From Candidatus Latescibacterota bacterium (lineage in GTDB: Bacteria > Krumholzibacteriota > Krumholzibacteriia > JACNKJ01), in contig JACKDC010000001.1 in NCBI GenBank assembly GCA_020633725.1, positions 968,255 to 1,032,254 on the forward strand: DNA of 64,000 nucleotides. Reading direction: 5' to 3'. The notes beneath the pieces were generated by a model. The model made no database searches. It worked only from the letters and a program-made list of their open reading frames with translations, and was not told the origin of the DNA. This document shows positions 19,043 through 27,800 of this stretch, piece after piece. How positions within the stretch are numbered: position 1 is the first letter of the stretch; each line of letters opens with the position of its first letter. The position numbers were made by a program, and so were the translations under genes.

Positions 19043-19300
19043 CTAGGGGACCGCGTCCAGCGCCGCGCCGCAGTCGGTCGACTGGCAGATCCACTGCAGT
19101 TCGCAGCGGTCCAGGGGGAGGCCCGTGGCCTCGATCTGCAGCTCCTCGGGCGCCAGCACCTGCTTGACCATCACGCCCCCGCAGCGCGGGCAGTCGCGCT
19201 GGGCGTAGTGACAGACCGGGCAGCGCAAGGCGTCAGGCGCGCCGGGCTCCGGGTGCGCGTCGAGTTCGCTGAGGCAATTGGGACAGGCCACCGACTGCAT
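19043..19300 (-). CDS. small zinc-ribbon protein
   Basis: An 85-residue protein with three clear Cys-pair knuckles: CPNC (about residue 6), CPVC (about 27) and CPRC (about 36). Two more Cys follow in CELQWICQSTDCG. This pattern predicts one or two structural zinc sites. The start is ATG at 19300 with GGAGG upstream. It is 2 bp downstream of the HD-domain gene and surely in its operon. No specific family was recognised; a role as a small metal-binding adaptor is only inference. Confidence 0.7.
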   Translation of the reverse strand: MQSVACPNCLSELDAHPEPGAPDALRCPVCHYAQRDCPRCGGVMVKQVLAPEELQIEATGLPLDRCELQWICQSTDCGAALDAVP

Positions 19301-19302
19301 GT

Positions 19303-19893
19303 TCAACCTCCGTGGGCGACCGCGCCCGCCAGGCCCAGGGACTCCGCGCGCGCGCGCATGCCGGCGATGGTCTCGGCGATGAGCGCCTCTAGCGGCAGCC
19401 CCAGGCGCTCGGCGCCCCGCTCGATGTGCGCGCGGTCCACTCCGGCGGCGAAGCGCGCGTTGGTCCACTTCTTCTTCACCGAGGACGGCTCGAGGTCCAG
19501 CACGCTGCGGCTGGGGCGCACCAGGGCGGCCGCGGCCACCAGGCCCGTGAGCTCGTCCACCGCGAAGAGCACCTTCTCCATGTCGCTCAGGGGCTCCAGG
19601 TCGGTGCAGATGCCATAGGCGTGACTGATCGCCGCGCGGATGAGCGGCTCCGGCCAGCCCTCCTCGCCGAGGATGCTCGCCGTGCGGACGCAGTGCTCGT
19701 CGGGGAACTGCTCGTAGTCGAGATCGTGCACCAGCCCGACGACGCCCCAGAGCTCCGGGTCCCCTCCGTAGCGGGGCGCGAAGTGGCGCATCACCGCCTC
19801 CACCGCGAGGGCGTGCTTGCGCAGGGCGTCGCTCGCCGTGTAGCGGCAGAGCAGCGCCCAGGCCTCGTCGCGTGTCGGTGTCGTCGGGGTCAT
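19303..19893 (-). CDS. HD-domain phosphohydrolase
   Basis: A 196-residue HD-superfamily protein. The metal-binding pattern is visible as H in RKHALAVEAVMRHF, the HD pair in GLVHDLDYEQFP, a further His in DEHCVRTASIL, the downstream AISHAYG, and Asp in FAVDELTGL. Small HD proteins of this length are usually phosphohydrolases acting on nucleotides or similar phosphoesters. ATG at 19893 is preceded by GAGGAGAAGG. It is followed immediately by the zinc-ribbon gene and is divergent from the VOC gene. Confidence 0.85.
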   Translation of the reverse strand: MTPTTPTRDEAWALLCRYTASDALRKHALAVEAVMRHFAPRYGGDPELWGVVGLVHDLDYEQFPDEHCVRTASILGEEGWPEPLIRAAISHAYGICTDLEPLSDMEKVLFAVDELTGLVAAAALVRPSRSVLDLEPSSVKKKWTNARFAAGVDRAHIERGAERLGLPLEALIAETIAGMRARAESLGLAGAVAHGG

Positions 19894-20038
19894 GGCCTTC
19901 TCCTCGGCAGCCGGAGCCCGGCAGTCTAGCGCATCGGCCGCCGGAGTTGAAGGGCGCGCCGCCGCCCGCTATAGTGTCGCCACCTCCCGCGGGCGGCCCG
20001 TCCGCCCGCCATTCGCCAACGCCTCCAAGGAGCGTGCG

Positions 20039-20815
20039 ATGAACGCGACGTCCCCGGTTCGCGGCCTTCCCGTCTGGTACGAGATCCTCACCCCCGACGC
20101 CGCGGCCTGCCGCCGCTTCTACACGGCCCTCTTCGACTGGAAGGAAGTGCCCTGGGCCAGCGGCGCGGGCGAGTATCTGATGTTCGCCGTGGGCGAGCGG
20201 CCCATCTGCGGCCTCGACGACCGCAGCGTGAAGCCCGGCGAGCCCGCGCGCTGGGTCACCTACTTCAGCGTGGACGACGTCGACGCCACCCTGGCCGCCA
20301 ACGAGGCCGCCGGCGGCGCGACGCTGGCCGGCCCGGACGACGTCCCCGAGGTGGGGCGCATGGCGGCCTGCACGGATCCCCAGGGCGCCGTCTGGTGCCC
20401 CTTCCGGCCCAGCAACGCGCCGGCCGTGCAGGACACCGCCTCGCGCGCGCCGGGCGACTTCATCTGGGTGGAGCTGCTCTCGAAGCAGCCCGAGGACGCG
20501 GCGCTGCACTACGCCGATCTGCTCGGCTATACCGTCGAGACGATGGACATGGGCGCCATGGGCCTCTACCGCGTGCTCAAGGTGGGTGAGGTGGGCATCG
20601 GCGGCGTCATGCCGATGCCGCCGGACGCCGCCGCCCCGCCGCAGTGGCTGCCCTACGTGCGCGCCGTGGACGTCGACGCCACGGCCGCGCGCGCCCAGTC
20701 CCTGGGCGCTCGCGTGGAGTTGCCGCCCACCGACATCGGCGACGTGGGCCGCGTCGCGGTGCTGACCGACCCCCAGGGCGCCAGCATCGCGCTTTACCGA
20801 CCGGGCGAGGCCTAG
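20039..20815 (+). CDS. VOC/glyoxalase family protein, two domains
   Basis: A 258-residue protein made of two tandem vicinal-oxygen-chelate domains (about residues 8-125 and 140-255). Each has the FY-T/A-LF-W or HYADLLGY start and a closing DPQGA motif (TDPQGAVWCPFRP, TDPQGASIALYRP). This arrangement is typical of small-molecule-binding hydroxylase or glyoxalase-like proteins. ATG at 20039 has AAGGAG nearby. The Glu/His metal ligands are not obvious in both halves, so it may bind a ligand rather than catalyse. Confidence 0.82.
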   Translation: MNATSPVRGLPVWYEILTPDAAACRRFYTALFDWKEVPWASGAGEYLMFAVGERPICGLDDRSVKPGEPARWVTYFSVDDVDATLAANEAAGGATLAGPDDVPEVGRMAACTDPQGAVWCPFRPSNAPAVQDTASRAPGDFIWVELLSKQPEDAALHYADLLGYTVETMDMGAMGLYRVLKVGEVGIGGVMPMPPDAAAPPQWLPYVRAVDVDATAARAQSLGARVELPPTDIGDVGRVAVLTDPQGASIALYRPGEA

Positions 20816-20836
20816 TCTCACACAGGGAGGAACGCG

Positions 20837-22915
20837 ATGGCCAAGGCACTGCCGCCTCTCAGCGCCGAGGACCTCTGGCGACTGCCCCGCGTGGGCGCGC
20901 CTCGCCCGTCGCCGGACGGGCGCCAGGTGCTGGTGACGGTCACCGACTACGACCTGGACGCCAACCGCGGCCGCAGCCGCCTCTGGCTGCTGCCCGCCGA
21001 CGCGCGCGGCGCGGGGGCCGGCGGCCGCGCCGACGGCGCCCGCCCCCTCACCGCGCCCGAGCACTCCTGCCGGCAGCCCGCCTGGGCGCCCGACGGCCGG
21101 AGCATCGTCTACCTGCGCGAACCGGGAGAGGGCGACGGCGCCTTCGGCGACCGCCCGCAGCTCTACCTGCTCCGCCTGGACGGCGGCGAGGCGCGACGCC
21201 TCACCGACCTGCCCTTCGGCGTCGCGGATCCCACGTGGATGCCCGACGGGCGCGGCCTGGTCGTCGTCAGCGAGATGGCCGCGGACGCCCCCGGCCCCGA
21301 GGGCGCCGCCGCGCTGCGCGCCGCGCGCGCCGCGGACAAGGTGGGCGCGCGGGTGAGCGAGGATCGCGTCTACCGCTACTGGGACCACTGGCTCGAGACC
21401 GATCGCCACCACCATCTGCTCTGGCTCGATCCGGACGGCGGCGCCCCGGTGGACCTGACGCCCGGCTCGCAGCGCTGGTTCGAGCCCATGGACCCCAGCG
21501 GCCAGTACGACCTGGCGCCCGACGGCGACGAGCTCGCCTTCTCCGCCTGCGCCAGCCGTCCCCCCCACGACCCGTGGCGCTGGGGCGTCTTCACCGTTGC
21601 CTTGCGCTGGGGCGCCGACGGCCGTCCGCGGCCGGGCAGGCCGCGCGCGCTGGGCGGCTGCTGGAAGGGCGGCGCGCGGCGGCCGCGCTACAGCCCGGAC
21701 GGGCGGAGCCTCGTCTACGGCATGCGCCGCGAGCACGACTTCTACGCCGACCGCACGCGCCTCGTGCTGCGCGACCGCGCGAGCGGCGACGAGCAGGTGC
21801 TCACCGAGGACTGGGACGCGTCCGCCCAGGACTGGACCTTCGCGGACCGCGGCCGCCAGCTGCTGCTGCTGGCCGAGACGGGCGCGCGCGTGGGCGTCTA
21901 CGGCTTCCCGCTTGCGGCCGCGCGCCGCAGCGGCGTCGCGACGCCCCGCCTGCTCCGCCGCGGCGGCACCTACTCGGGCCTCGCCGCGGCCGGCGAGCGG
22001 CTGCTGGTGAACCACTCGTCGCTGCGCGAAGCGCCCGAACTGCTCAGCATGGGCCTGGACGGCGCCTCGCCACGCCAGCTCACGGCTTTCACGCGGCCCC
22101 TGCTGGCGGCGCGCCGGCTCGGCGAGGTGGAGGAGCGGCGCTTCCGCGGAGCGGGTGGACGTCAGGTGCAGATGTTCCTGATCCACCCACCGGGGCCGCG
22201 GCGACGGCGGCGTCCGCTGCTGCAGCTCGTGCACGGCGGGCCGCACGGCGTCTTCGGCGACCAGTGGCACTGGCGCTGGAACGCGCAGCTCTTCGCCAGC
22301 ACGGGCTGCCTCTGCGCCTGCGTGAACTTCCACGGCTCCACGGGATGGGGCCAGGACTTCGCCGCGTCGATCCTCGGCCGCTGGGGCGATCAGCCCTACG
22401 AGGACGTCATGGCGGCCACCGACGCGCTCGTCGCGGAAGGGCTCGCCGACCCCGAGCGCCTCGCGGCGGCCGGGGGGAGCTATGGTGGCTATCTCATTGC
22501 CTGGCTTGCAGCCAAGACGCGACGCTTCAAGTGCCTGGTGAACCACGCCGGGGTGAGCGACCTGCAGAGCCAGTACGCGTCGGACGTCACCCAGGGCCGG
22601 CGCCGGGCCATGGGCGGGGAGCCCTGGGCTGACCTGGAGGGCCTCGACCGCTACAATCCCATGCGCCACGCCGAGGGTTTCGCCACGCCGATGCTGGTCC
22701 TGCACGGCGAGCGAGACTACCGGGTGCCCTACCAGCAAGGGCTGGAGATCTACAACGTCTACCGGGCGATGGGGCTGCCGGCGCGGCTCGTCGTCTACCC
22801 GGACGAGAACCACTGGATCCTGAAGCCGCAGAGCAGCGTCCACTGGTACGGCGAGGTCTTCGCCTGGCTGGAGCGCTGGCTGTCGCCGCCCGCCGCGAGG
22901 AGGAAGCGCCGATGA
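20837..22915 (+). CDS. S9 family peptidase (acylaminoacyl-peptidase/dipeptidyl-peptidase-like)
   Basis: A 692-residue prolyl-oligopeptidase-family serine peptidase. The N-terminal 420 residues form a beta-propeller with PD40-like repeats (PSPDGRQVLVTVTDYD, YSPDGRSLVYGM). The C-terminal alpha/beta-hydrolase has the nucleophile in GGSYGGY (Ser near 548), Asp in HGERDYRVPYQQG and His in YPDENHWI. No signal peptide is seen, so it is probably cytoplasmic. ATG 20837 has GGAGG upstream (cacagggaggaacgcg). Its stop overlaps the start of the next gene. Confidence 0.9.
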   Translation: MAKALPPLSAEDLWRLPRVGAPRPSPDGRQVLVTVTDYDLDANRGRSRLWLLPADARGAGAGGRADGARPLTAPEHSCRQPAWAPDGRSIVYLREPGEGDGAFGDRPQLYLLRLDGGEARRLTDLPFGVADPTWMPDGRGLVVVSEMAADAPGPEGAAALRAARAADKVGARVSEDRVYRYWDHWLETDRHHHLLWLDPDGGAPVDLTPGSQRWFEPMDPSGQYDLAPDGDELAFSACASRPPHDPWRWGVFTVALRWGADGRPRPGRPRALGGCWKGGARRPRYSPDGRSLVYGMRREHDFYADRTRLVLRDRASGDEQVLTEDWDASAQDWTFADRGRQLLLLAETGARVGVYGFPLAAARRSGVATPRLLRRGGTYSGLAAAGERLLVNHSSLREAPELLSMGLDGASPRQLTAFTRPLLAARRLGEVEERRFRGAGGRQVQMFLIHPPGPRRRRRPLLQLVHGGPHGVFGDQWHWRWNAQLFASTGCLCACVNFHGSTGWGQDFAASILGRWGDQPYEDVMAATDALVAEGLADPERLAAAGGSYGGYLIAWLAAKTRRFKCLVNHAGVSDLQSQYASDVTQGRRRAMGGEPWADLEGLDRYNPMRHAEGFATPMLVLHGERDYRVPYQQGLEIYNVYRAMGLPARLVVYPDENHWILKPQSSVHWYGEVFAWLERWLSPPAARRKRR

Positions 22916-23865
22916 TGAGACCCTGGGCCACGGCCCTACTCGCGCTGGCCCTGCTGGCCGCCGCGCCCCTCACCCCCCGCTGCCAGGAGGCCGCCATGTC
23001 CGTCGCCGATTTCGACGCGCTCTGGGACTATCGGGACCCCGCCGCCACGGAGGTCAAGTTCCGAGCCCTGCTGCCCGAGGCCGAGCAGGCCGCCCCCGAC
23101 CTGCACGCCCAGCTACTCAGCCAGATCGCGCGCTGCGAGGGGCTGCAGCGCAACTTCGAGGAGGCGCGGCGCATCCTGGACGAGGCCGAGCGCGTCAGCG
23201 GGGGCAAGGCCGGCACGGCGGCGGTGCGCATCCTGCTCGAGCGCGGGCGCACCTACAACTCCGACGGCGACGCCGCCACCGCGATCCCCTACTTCGACGC
23301 CGCGCTCCGCCAGGCCCAGGAGCGGAAGCTCGACTTCTACGCCGTGGACGCGGCGCACATGCTGGGCATCGCGTCGCCCGGCGACGAGGGGCTCGCGTGG
23401 AATCTGAAGGCCATCGACATGGCCCAGGCGAGCGAGGATCCGCGCGCGCGCGGCTGGCTCGGCTCGCTGCTGAACAACACCGGCTGGAGCTACCACGACG
23501 CGGGCGACTACGCCAAGGCCCTCACGCTCTTCGAGCAGGCCCTGGACTTCCGTCGCGAGAAGGGCCGGCAGCCGGAGATCCGCATCGCCGAGTGGTGCGT
23601 GGCGCGCTGCCTGCGCTCGCTGGGCCGCCTCGATGAGGCGCTGGCCATGCAGCGCGACCTCGAGCGGCAGTGGGCCGAGGCCGGGGGGCAGGGCGACGGG
23701 TACGTCCACGAGGAGCTCGGCGAGCTGCTGCTGGCCAAGGGCCAGGCGGACGCGGCGCGCCCCTACTTCGCCAAGGCCCACGCCCTGCTCAGCCAGGACC
23801 CCTGGCTGCAGGCCAACGAGGAGGCGCGGCTCGAGCGCCTCGCCGAGCTGGGCGGAGTGAAGTAA
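22912..23865 (+). CDS. exported TPR-repeat protein
   Basis: A 317-residue protein with an N-terminal signal peptide (TALLALALLAAAPLTPRC) and at least four tetratricopeptide-like helices pairs, e.g. RCEGLQRNFEEARRILDEA, NNTGWSYHDAGDYAKALTLFEQAL and RCLRSLGRLDEALAMQRDLE. The last Cys of the signal region could even make it a lipoprotein, although the context PLTPRC is a poor lipobox. ATG at 22912 overlaps the peptidase stop (ATGA). A perfect terminator hairpin follows 35 bp downstream. It probably mediates protein-protein contacts; its function is unknown. Confidence 0.75.
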   Translation: MMRPWATALLALALLAAAPLTPRCQEAAMSVADFDALWDYRDPAATEVKFRALLPEAEQAAPDLHAQLLSQIARCEGLQRNFEEARRILDEAERVSGGKAGTAAVRILLERGRTYNSDGDAATAIPYFDAALRQAQERKLDFYAVDAAHMLGIASPGDEGLAWNLKAIDMAQASEDPRARGWLGSLLNNTGWSYHDAGDYAKALTLFEQALDFRREKGRQPEIRIAEWCVARCLRSLGRLDEALAMQRDLERQWAEAGGQGDGYVHEELGELLLAKGQADAARPYFAKAHALLSQDPWLQANEEARLERLAELGGVK

Positions 23866-23900
23866 GCTTTCAGGTGATGGCCCTATCGCGATGAAACCAA

Positions 23901-23934
23901 TGGAAATGCCCGGCCGACTGGCCGGGCATTTCCA
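23901..23934. terminator. bidirectional terminator hairpin
   Basis: A perfect 15-bp inverted repeat, TGGAAATGCCCGGCC, with loop GACT. It lies between the convergent TPR gene (ends 23865) and yceI (ends 23956). AT-rich outer pairs replace a strict U-tract on both sides, so it can serve either direction. Confidence 0.8.
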
Positions 23935-23955
23935 CGGTGGAGTCCTGGCTTGTGC

Positions 23956-24546
23956 CTACTTCTGGAGGATGCCCTCCACCTCGATCTCGATCTGGATCTC
24001 GTCGCTCACGACGGCACCCCCGGTCTCCAGCAGGTTGTTCCACGTGAGGCCGTAGTCCTTGCGGCTCAGCGCGCCGGTGGCCGTGAAGCCCGCGCGCGTG
24101 TTGCCATAGGGGTCCTGGATGCTGCCGTTGTACTCGAGGTCCAGGGAGATGGGCTTGGTGACGCCGTGCAGCGTCAGGTCGCCGTTCAGCACCCAGCCTC
24201 CGCCCTTGTGGGTGCTCACACCGGTGGACTTGAAGGTGATCTCGGGGTAGTTGGCGACGTCCAGGAAGTCAGGGCTGCGCAGGTGGCCGTCGCGCTTCTC
24301 CACCCCCGTGTTGACGGAGTTCGCGTCGATGGTGGCCGTGACGCGCCAGCTCTCCGGCTTGCCCTCCTCGAACTGGACGCTGCCCTCGAAGGTGTCGAAG
24401 TGGCCGCGCACCTTCGTCACCACCATGTGGCGGGCGACGAAGCTCACGCTGGAGTGAGCCGGATCGATGCTGTAGGTCCCAGCCTGGGCCAGGGCACTGA
24501 AGGCCAGCACCAGAAGGCCGGCCAGGGCGACGCTCTTGCGGATCAT
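23956..24546 (-). CDS. yceI: YceI family periplasmic lipid-binding protein
   Basis: A 196-residue YceI-like lipocalin-type barrel. It has a signal peptide (ALAGLLVLAFSALAQAGTY) followed by the family's opening YSIDPAHSSVSFVARHMVVTKVRGHF, FEGSVQF, SVNTGVEKRDGHLRSPDFLDVANYPEITFKS and DLTLHGVTKPI. YceI proteins bind isoprenoid or lipid-like molecules in the periplasm. The start is ATG at 24546 with a GAGGAA upstream. The 5' leader (24547 up to about 24660) includes a CCCGGCA/TGCCGGG hairpin of unknown role. Confidence 0.92.
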   Translation of the reverse strand: MIRKSVALAGLLVLAFSALAQAGTYSIDPAHSSVSFVARHMVVTKVRGHFDTFEGSVQFEEGKPESWRVTATIDANSVNTGVEKRDGHLRSPDFLDVANYPEITFKSTGVSTHKGGGWVLNGDLTLHGVTKPISLDLEYNGSIQDPYGNTRAGFTATGALSRKDYGLTWNNLLETGGAVVSDEIQIEIEVEGILQK

Positions 24547-24768
24547 TGTTCCTCGCTTTCGGTCCAGAGTGTCGAATCAGGCATGAACCTGAGATGCCCG
24601 GCATCCTGCCGGGGTTCCGCGCGCCAGCGGTCGGGCCCGTTGCGTTGTCACGGGCGCCGACTGCGATCACCCGGCAAATATAAGGGAAGTCCAGCGGCCG
24701 CGCACGGTTCCCCGCGCGTTGCCGGCAGCTGCGAAATCAGGGGCGGCAACTCCGAGATACGGGACGCG

Positions 24769-24797
24769 TTGACAGGGCCCGATGCGGCTGCTAGATT
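24769..24797 (+). promoter_or_regulatory. sigma-70 promoter of tRNA-Glu
   Basis: A near-consensus housekeeping promoter: -35 TTGACA (24769-24774), a 17-bp spacer and -10 TAGATT (24792-24797). It ends about 31 bp before the tRNA 5' end, and there is no open gene between. Confidence 0.8.
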
Positions 24798-24827
24798 GGC
24801 CGCGCTCAACCCCCGGGTTAGCGCTCT

Positions 24828-24902
24828 GTCCCCATCGTCTAGTCAGGTCCAGGACACCAGATTTTCGATCTGGCGACACGGGTTCGAATCCCGTTGGGGA
24901 TA
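24828..24902 (+). tRNA. tRNA-Glu (anticodon TTC)
   Basis: A 75-nt cloverleaf. The acceptor stem is GTCCCCA with TGGGGAT (first pair G-U), followed by discriminator A. The anticodon stem is CCAGA/TCTGG with loop TTTTCGA, giving anticodon TTC, and the T arm is CGGG-TTCGAAT-CCCG. The CCA end is not encoded. It is a single-gene transcript with its own promoter and terminator. Confidence 0.95.
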
Positions 24903-24906
24903 CCCC

Positions 24907-24930
24907 GGGCCGCGCCCAGCGGCCCTTTTT
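24907..24930 (+). terminator. intrinsic terminator of tRNA-Glu
   Basis: Stem GGGCCGC/GCGGCCC with loop GCCCA, directly followed by five Ts (24926-24930). It begins four bases after the tRNA end and is a classic Rho-independent terminator. Confidence 0.9.
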
Positions 24931-25140
24931 CATTCCTTATGCCGCAGAGATTGTGTCCCGATCTCCCCATCCGCTTGACTGACACCCCAGTGGCCCACTT
25001 GCGCTGGCCCGGATCCCACCCCAGGCCTAACTGCCTGGTGGACAGCGGTTTATCCCTTCAGCCCAGAGCCTGGCAACACTCTCCGCGGCACTAGGGAACG
25101 GATATCACGGCCCGAATTCGCTCGGGCCTCCGGAAGTGGC

Positions 25141-27351
25141 ATGTGGGTTGCTGCTTGTAGCGTCATGGAGTTCCCCTCGCTTCCCGGACTGCGCCACCGG
25201 CTCGTGCCGACCGGCGCCGACGCCGAGACCGTGGCCTGGCTGCGCCGCATGCTGGGCTTCACGGCCCTGGTGGGCGGCGCCGTGGCGCTGGTGGCGGTGC
25301 GCCGCTTCCTGCAGGGTGCGCCGCTGGCGGCACTGATCGAGTGGGCATCGGTCTTCGGCATGGGACTGGTCTGCGCGTGGGTCCTCCGCAACCCGACGCG
25401 GACCCGCCGGCACGTCGCGACGCATCTGCTGACGGCGCTCGGGATGGCCGGCATCGTCGGCACGGCCGTGCTCCTGGGGCAGTCGCGAAGCCCGTCGCTC
25501 TACTACGTGATGCTGATCCCGCTCGCCGCTGGCTACTACGGCGGGGCGCGCGCGGCGACGGCCTGGGGACTCGCGAGCGCCGTCACCGTCGTCGGCCTTC
25601 GCGTCAGCGAGAACTTCGTGACGATCCCGTCGGAGATCGAGCTCACGAGCGGCGACATGCTGTCGATCTTCATCGTCGTGCTGGTGATCGTGACGGGCTT
25701 CGTGGTCACCGCCGAACGCACGCTCGAGCAGCGCGCGCGGGACCTGGAGAAGGCGCGCGACGCCGCGCTGCGCGCCTCCGAGCTCAAGAGCTCCTTCCTC
25801 GCCACCATGAGCCACGAGATCCGCACGCCGCTGGCCGGCGTGCTGGGCATGGCCGAGCTGCTGAGCACCACACGCCTCGACGACGAGCAGCGGCAGCTGG
25901 CCGAGACGCTCGCCGCGTCGGGCCGTTCGCTGCTCGCCATCATCAACGACGTGCTCAGCCTCGCCAAGATCGAGGCCGGCAAACTCGAGATCGAACGCGC
26001 CCCCTTCACGCTGCGCGCGCTCTTCGACGACGTGGGCCGACTCTTCGCGGAGAGCGCCCGCCGGAAGGGCCTCGTGCTCATCCATGCGGTGGAGCCCCCG
26101 CTGCCCTGCCGCGTCGAGGGCGATCGCACGCGGCTGCTGCAGGTGCTGTCGAACCTGATCTCCAACGCCATCAAGTTCACCGAGCACGGCGGCGTGCGCC
26201 TGCGCGCGACGCTGGCCGAGGGCAGCACCGCCGATGCGCCGCGCCTGCGCGTGGAGGTGGAGGACGACGGCATCGGCGTCCCGCCCGACATCCAGCCCCG
26301 GCTCTTCAAGGCCTTCGAGCAGGCCGAGGTCTCCACCGCCCGCCGCTTCGGCGGCACCGGCCTGGGCCTGGCGATCAGCGCGCGCCTGATGGGCTTGATG
26401 GGCGGGCAGATCGGTCTCGTCTCCCGCGAGGGCCACGGCGCCTGCTTCTGGTTCGAACTGCCGCTGGCCGTGGCCGAGGACGACACCGCGCACCGCCAGC
26501 GCGAGCTCGCGGCCTGGGCGCCCCTGGGTGGCCGCCGGGCGCTCGTGGTGGACGCGAACCCGACACGCCGCGCGCTTCACGCCGCGATGTGCCGTGAGGG
26601 CGGGCTCGTCGCCGAGTCGCTCGACGACCCGAACGACCTCGCCAAGCGGCTGAGCGACCGCGACGCGCCGCCCGTCCACGCCGTCCTCCTCGCCGGCGAT
26701 CTGCCCGACGCGCTGCCCGCCGAACACCCGCCGCTCCTGCTGCTGGGCGCGCCGGTGCTGGACGCCGACACCGCGACCCGCGCCCAGGCCCTGCCGCTGC
26801 CGCTCAGCCCTGCGCCGCTGCGCAGCGCGCTGCTGCGCGCGCTGAACCTGGCGGCCACGTCGCCCGAAGCGCAGCAGGACGTCGCCGGCGCCCTCGCCTC
26901 CCGCCCGCTGGCCGGGCGCAGCGTGCTCGTGGTGGACGACAACAACGTCAACCGGCTCATCGCGCGCCGCTTCCTGCAGCGACTGGGCGCGCTGGTGCGC
27001 GAGGCGGCGGACGGCGAGGCCGCGCTCGCGGCCCTGGCCGCCGAGCGCGTCGACCTGGTGCTCATGGACTGCCAGATGCCCGTGATGGACGGCTTCGCGG
27101 CCACCCGTGCGCTGCGGGATCGCGAGGCCGAGGGGGGCGCTCACCTGCCCGTGGTGGCGATGACCGCGAGCGCCTTCGAGGAGGACGTCCAGCGCTGCCT
27201 GGTGGCGGGGATGGACGTCCACCTGGCCAAGCCCTTCACTCTCGAGCAGCTCGCCGCGGCCGTCCTGCCCCTGCTGGGGCTCCCGCGACGTCCCCTCGCG
27301 GGCCAGGCCGACGGCGCCGACCTGCCTCAGCGGCCGCGCGTGAACGCGTAG
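25141..27351 (+). CDS. membrane hybrid sensor histidine kinase with degenerate and intact receivers
   Basis: A 736-residue kinase. About five N-terminal membrane helices (residues about 35-185) lead into a short coiled coil. The HisKA box SHEIRTPLAGVLGM has its His near 225, followed by HATPase motifs (LISNAIKFTEHG, DDGIGVPPD, FGGTGLGLAIS). Two C-terminal receiver-like domains follow. The first (RALVVDANPTRRALH, residues about 460-580) lacks the normal acceptor-Asp segment and KP motif and looks degenerate. The second (VLVVDDNNVNR, LVLMDCQMPVMDG, LAKPF) is intact. ATG 25141 was used, but an ATG at 25165 is also possible. The last 25 bp overlap the convergent doxX gene. The signal is probably sensed within the membrane. 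Confidence 0.88.
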   Translation: MWVAACSVMEFPSLPGLRHRLVPTGADAETVAWLRRMLGFTALVGGAVALVAVRRFLQGAPLAALIEWASVFGMGLVCAWVLRNPTRTRRHVATHLLTALGMAGIVGTAVLLGQSRSPSLYYVMLIPLAAGYYGGARAATAWGLASAVTVVGLRVSENFVTIPSEIELTSGDMLSIFIVVLVIVTGFVVTAERTLEQRARDLEKARDAALRASELKSSFLATMSHEIRTPLAGVLGMAELLSTTRLDDEQRQLAETLAASGRSLLAIINDVLSLAKIEAGKLEIERAPFTLRALFDDVGRLFAESARRKGLVLIHAVEPPLPCRVEGDRTRLLQVLSNLISNAIKFTEHGGVRLRATLAEGSTADAPRLRVEVEDDGIGVPPDIQPRLFKAFEQAEVSTARRFGGTGLGLAISARLMGLMGGQIGLVSREGHGACFWFELPLAVAEDDTAHRQRELAAWAPLGGRRALVVDANPTRRALHAAMCREGGLVAESLDDPNDLAKRLSDRDAPPVHAVLLAGDLPDALPAEHPPLLLLGAPVLDADTATRAQALPLPLSPAPLRSALLRALNLAATSPEAQQDVAGALASRPLAGRSVLVVDDNNVNRLIARRFLQRLGALVREAADGEAALAALAAERVDLVLMDCQMPVMDGFAATRALRDREAEGGAHLPVVAMTASAFEEDVQRCLVAGMDVHLAKPFTLEQLAAAVLPLLGLPRRPLAGQADGADLPQRPRVNA

Positions 27352-27758
27352 GCGCCCGGCCCGACCAGCAGCAGCGCCAGGTAGACCCCCAGCAGCTCCA
27401 GCGCGTGGCTCGCGCCCTTCCACCCTGCGTTGGCGGCCTCCGGCGGCATGTTCAGATGCTGCACCGCCGCCACGACCATCGTGAAGGCCAGCACCGCCGC
27501 CGCCGGCCGCGTGAACAGGCCTAGGATGAGCAGCAGCGAGCCCAGACTCTCCGCGAGCGCCGCGGCGAGTCCCCAGGCCTCGGGCCAGAGTCCGATCCCC
27601 AGATTGCCCATGCTGCCGCCCACGCGCGCCCAGGCCTCCGGACCGCCGGTGAGCTTTCCCCAGCCGTGGAAGACGAGCATGCTGAAGCCCACCGCGAGGC
27701 GAAGCAGCAGCAGACCGAGATCGGTGTTCAGCGGGGCGCGGGAGAGGAGGGCGCGCAT
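27327..27758 (-). CDS. DoxX family membrane protein
   Basis: A 143-residue protein with four hydrophobic helices. DoxX-family hallmarks are LGLLLLRLAVGFSMLVFHGWGKL near the start and LAESLGSLLLILGLFTRPAAAVLAFTMVVA in the middle. Family members occur as subunits of quinone-linked redox complexes or as membrane proteins linked to oxidative stress. ATG at 27758 has a GGAGA site. The 3' end overlaps the 3' end of the convergent hybrid kinase by 25 bp. Confidence 0.88.
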   Translation of the reverse strand: MRALLSRAPLNTDLGLLLLRLAVGFSMLVFHGWGKLTGGPEAWARVGGSMGNLGIGLWPEAWGLAAALAESLGSLLLILGLFTRPAAAVLAFTMVVAAVQHLNMPPEAANAGWKGASHALELLGVYLALLLVGPGAYAFTRGR

Positions 27759-27800
27759 GGGGTCTCCTTCGTGTGTGAGTCGGGGCCGACGGCTCCGGGG

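Noticed and set aside
19892..20038. N-terminal extension of the VOC protein to 19892
   Set aside because: The added stretch is low-complexity, overlaps the HD gene promoter, and ATG 20039 has AAGGAG.
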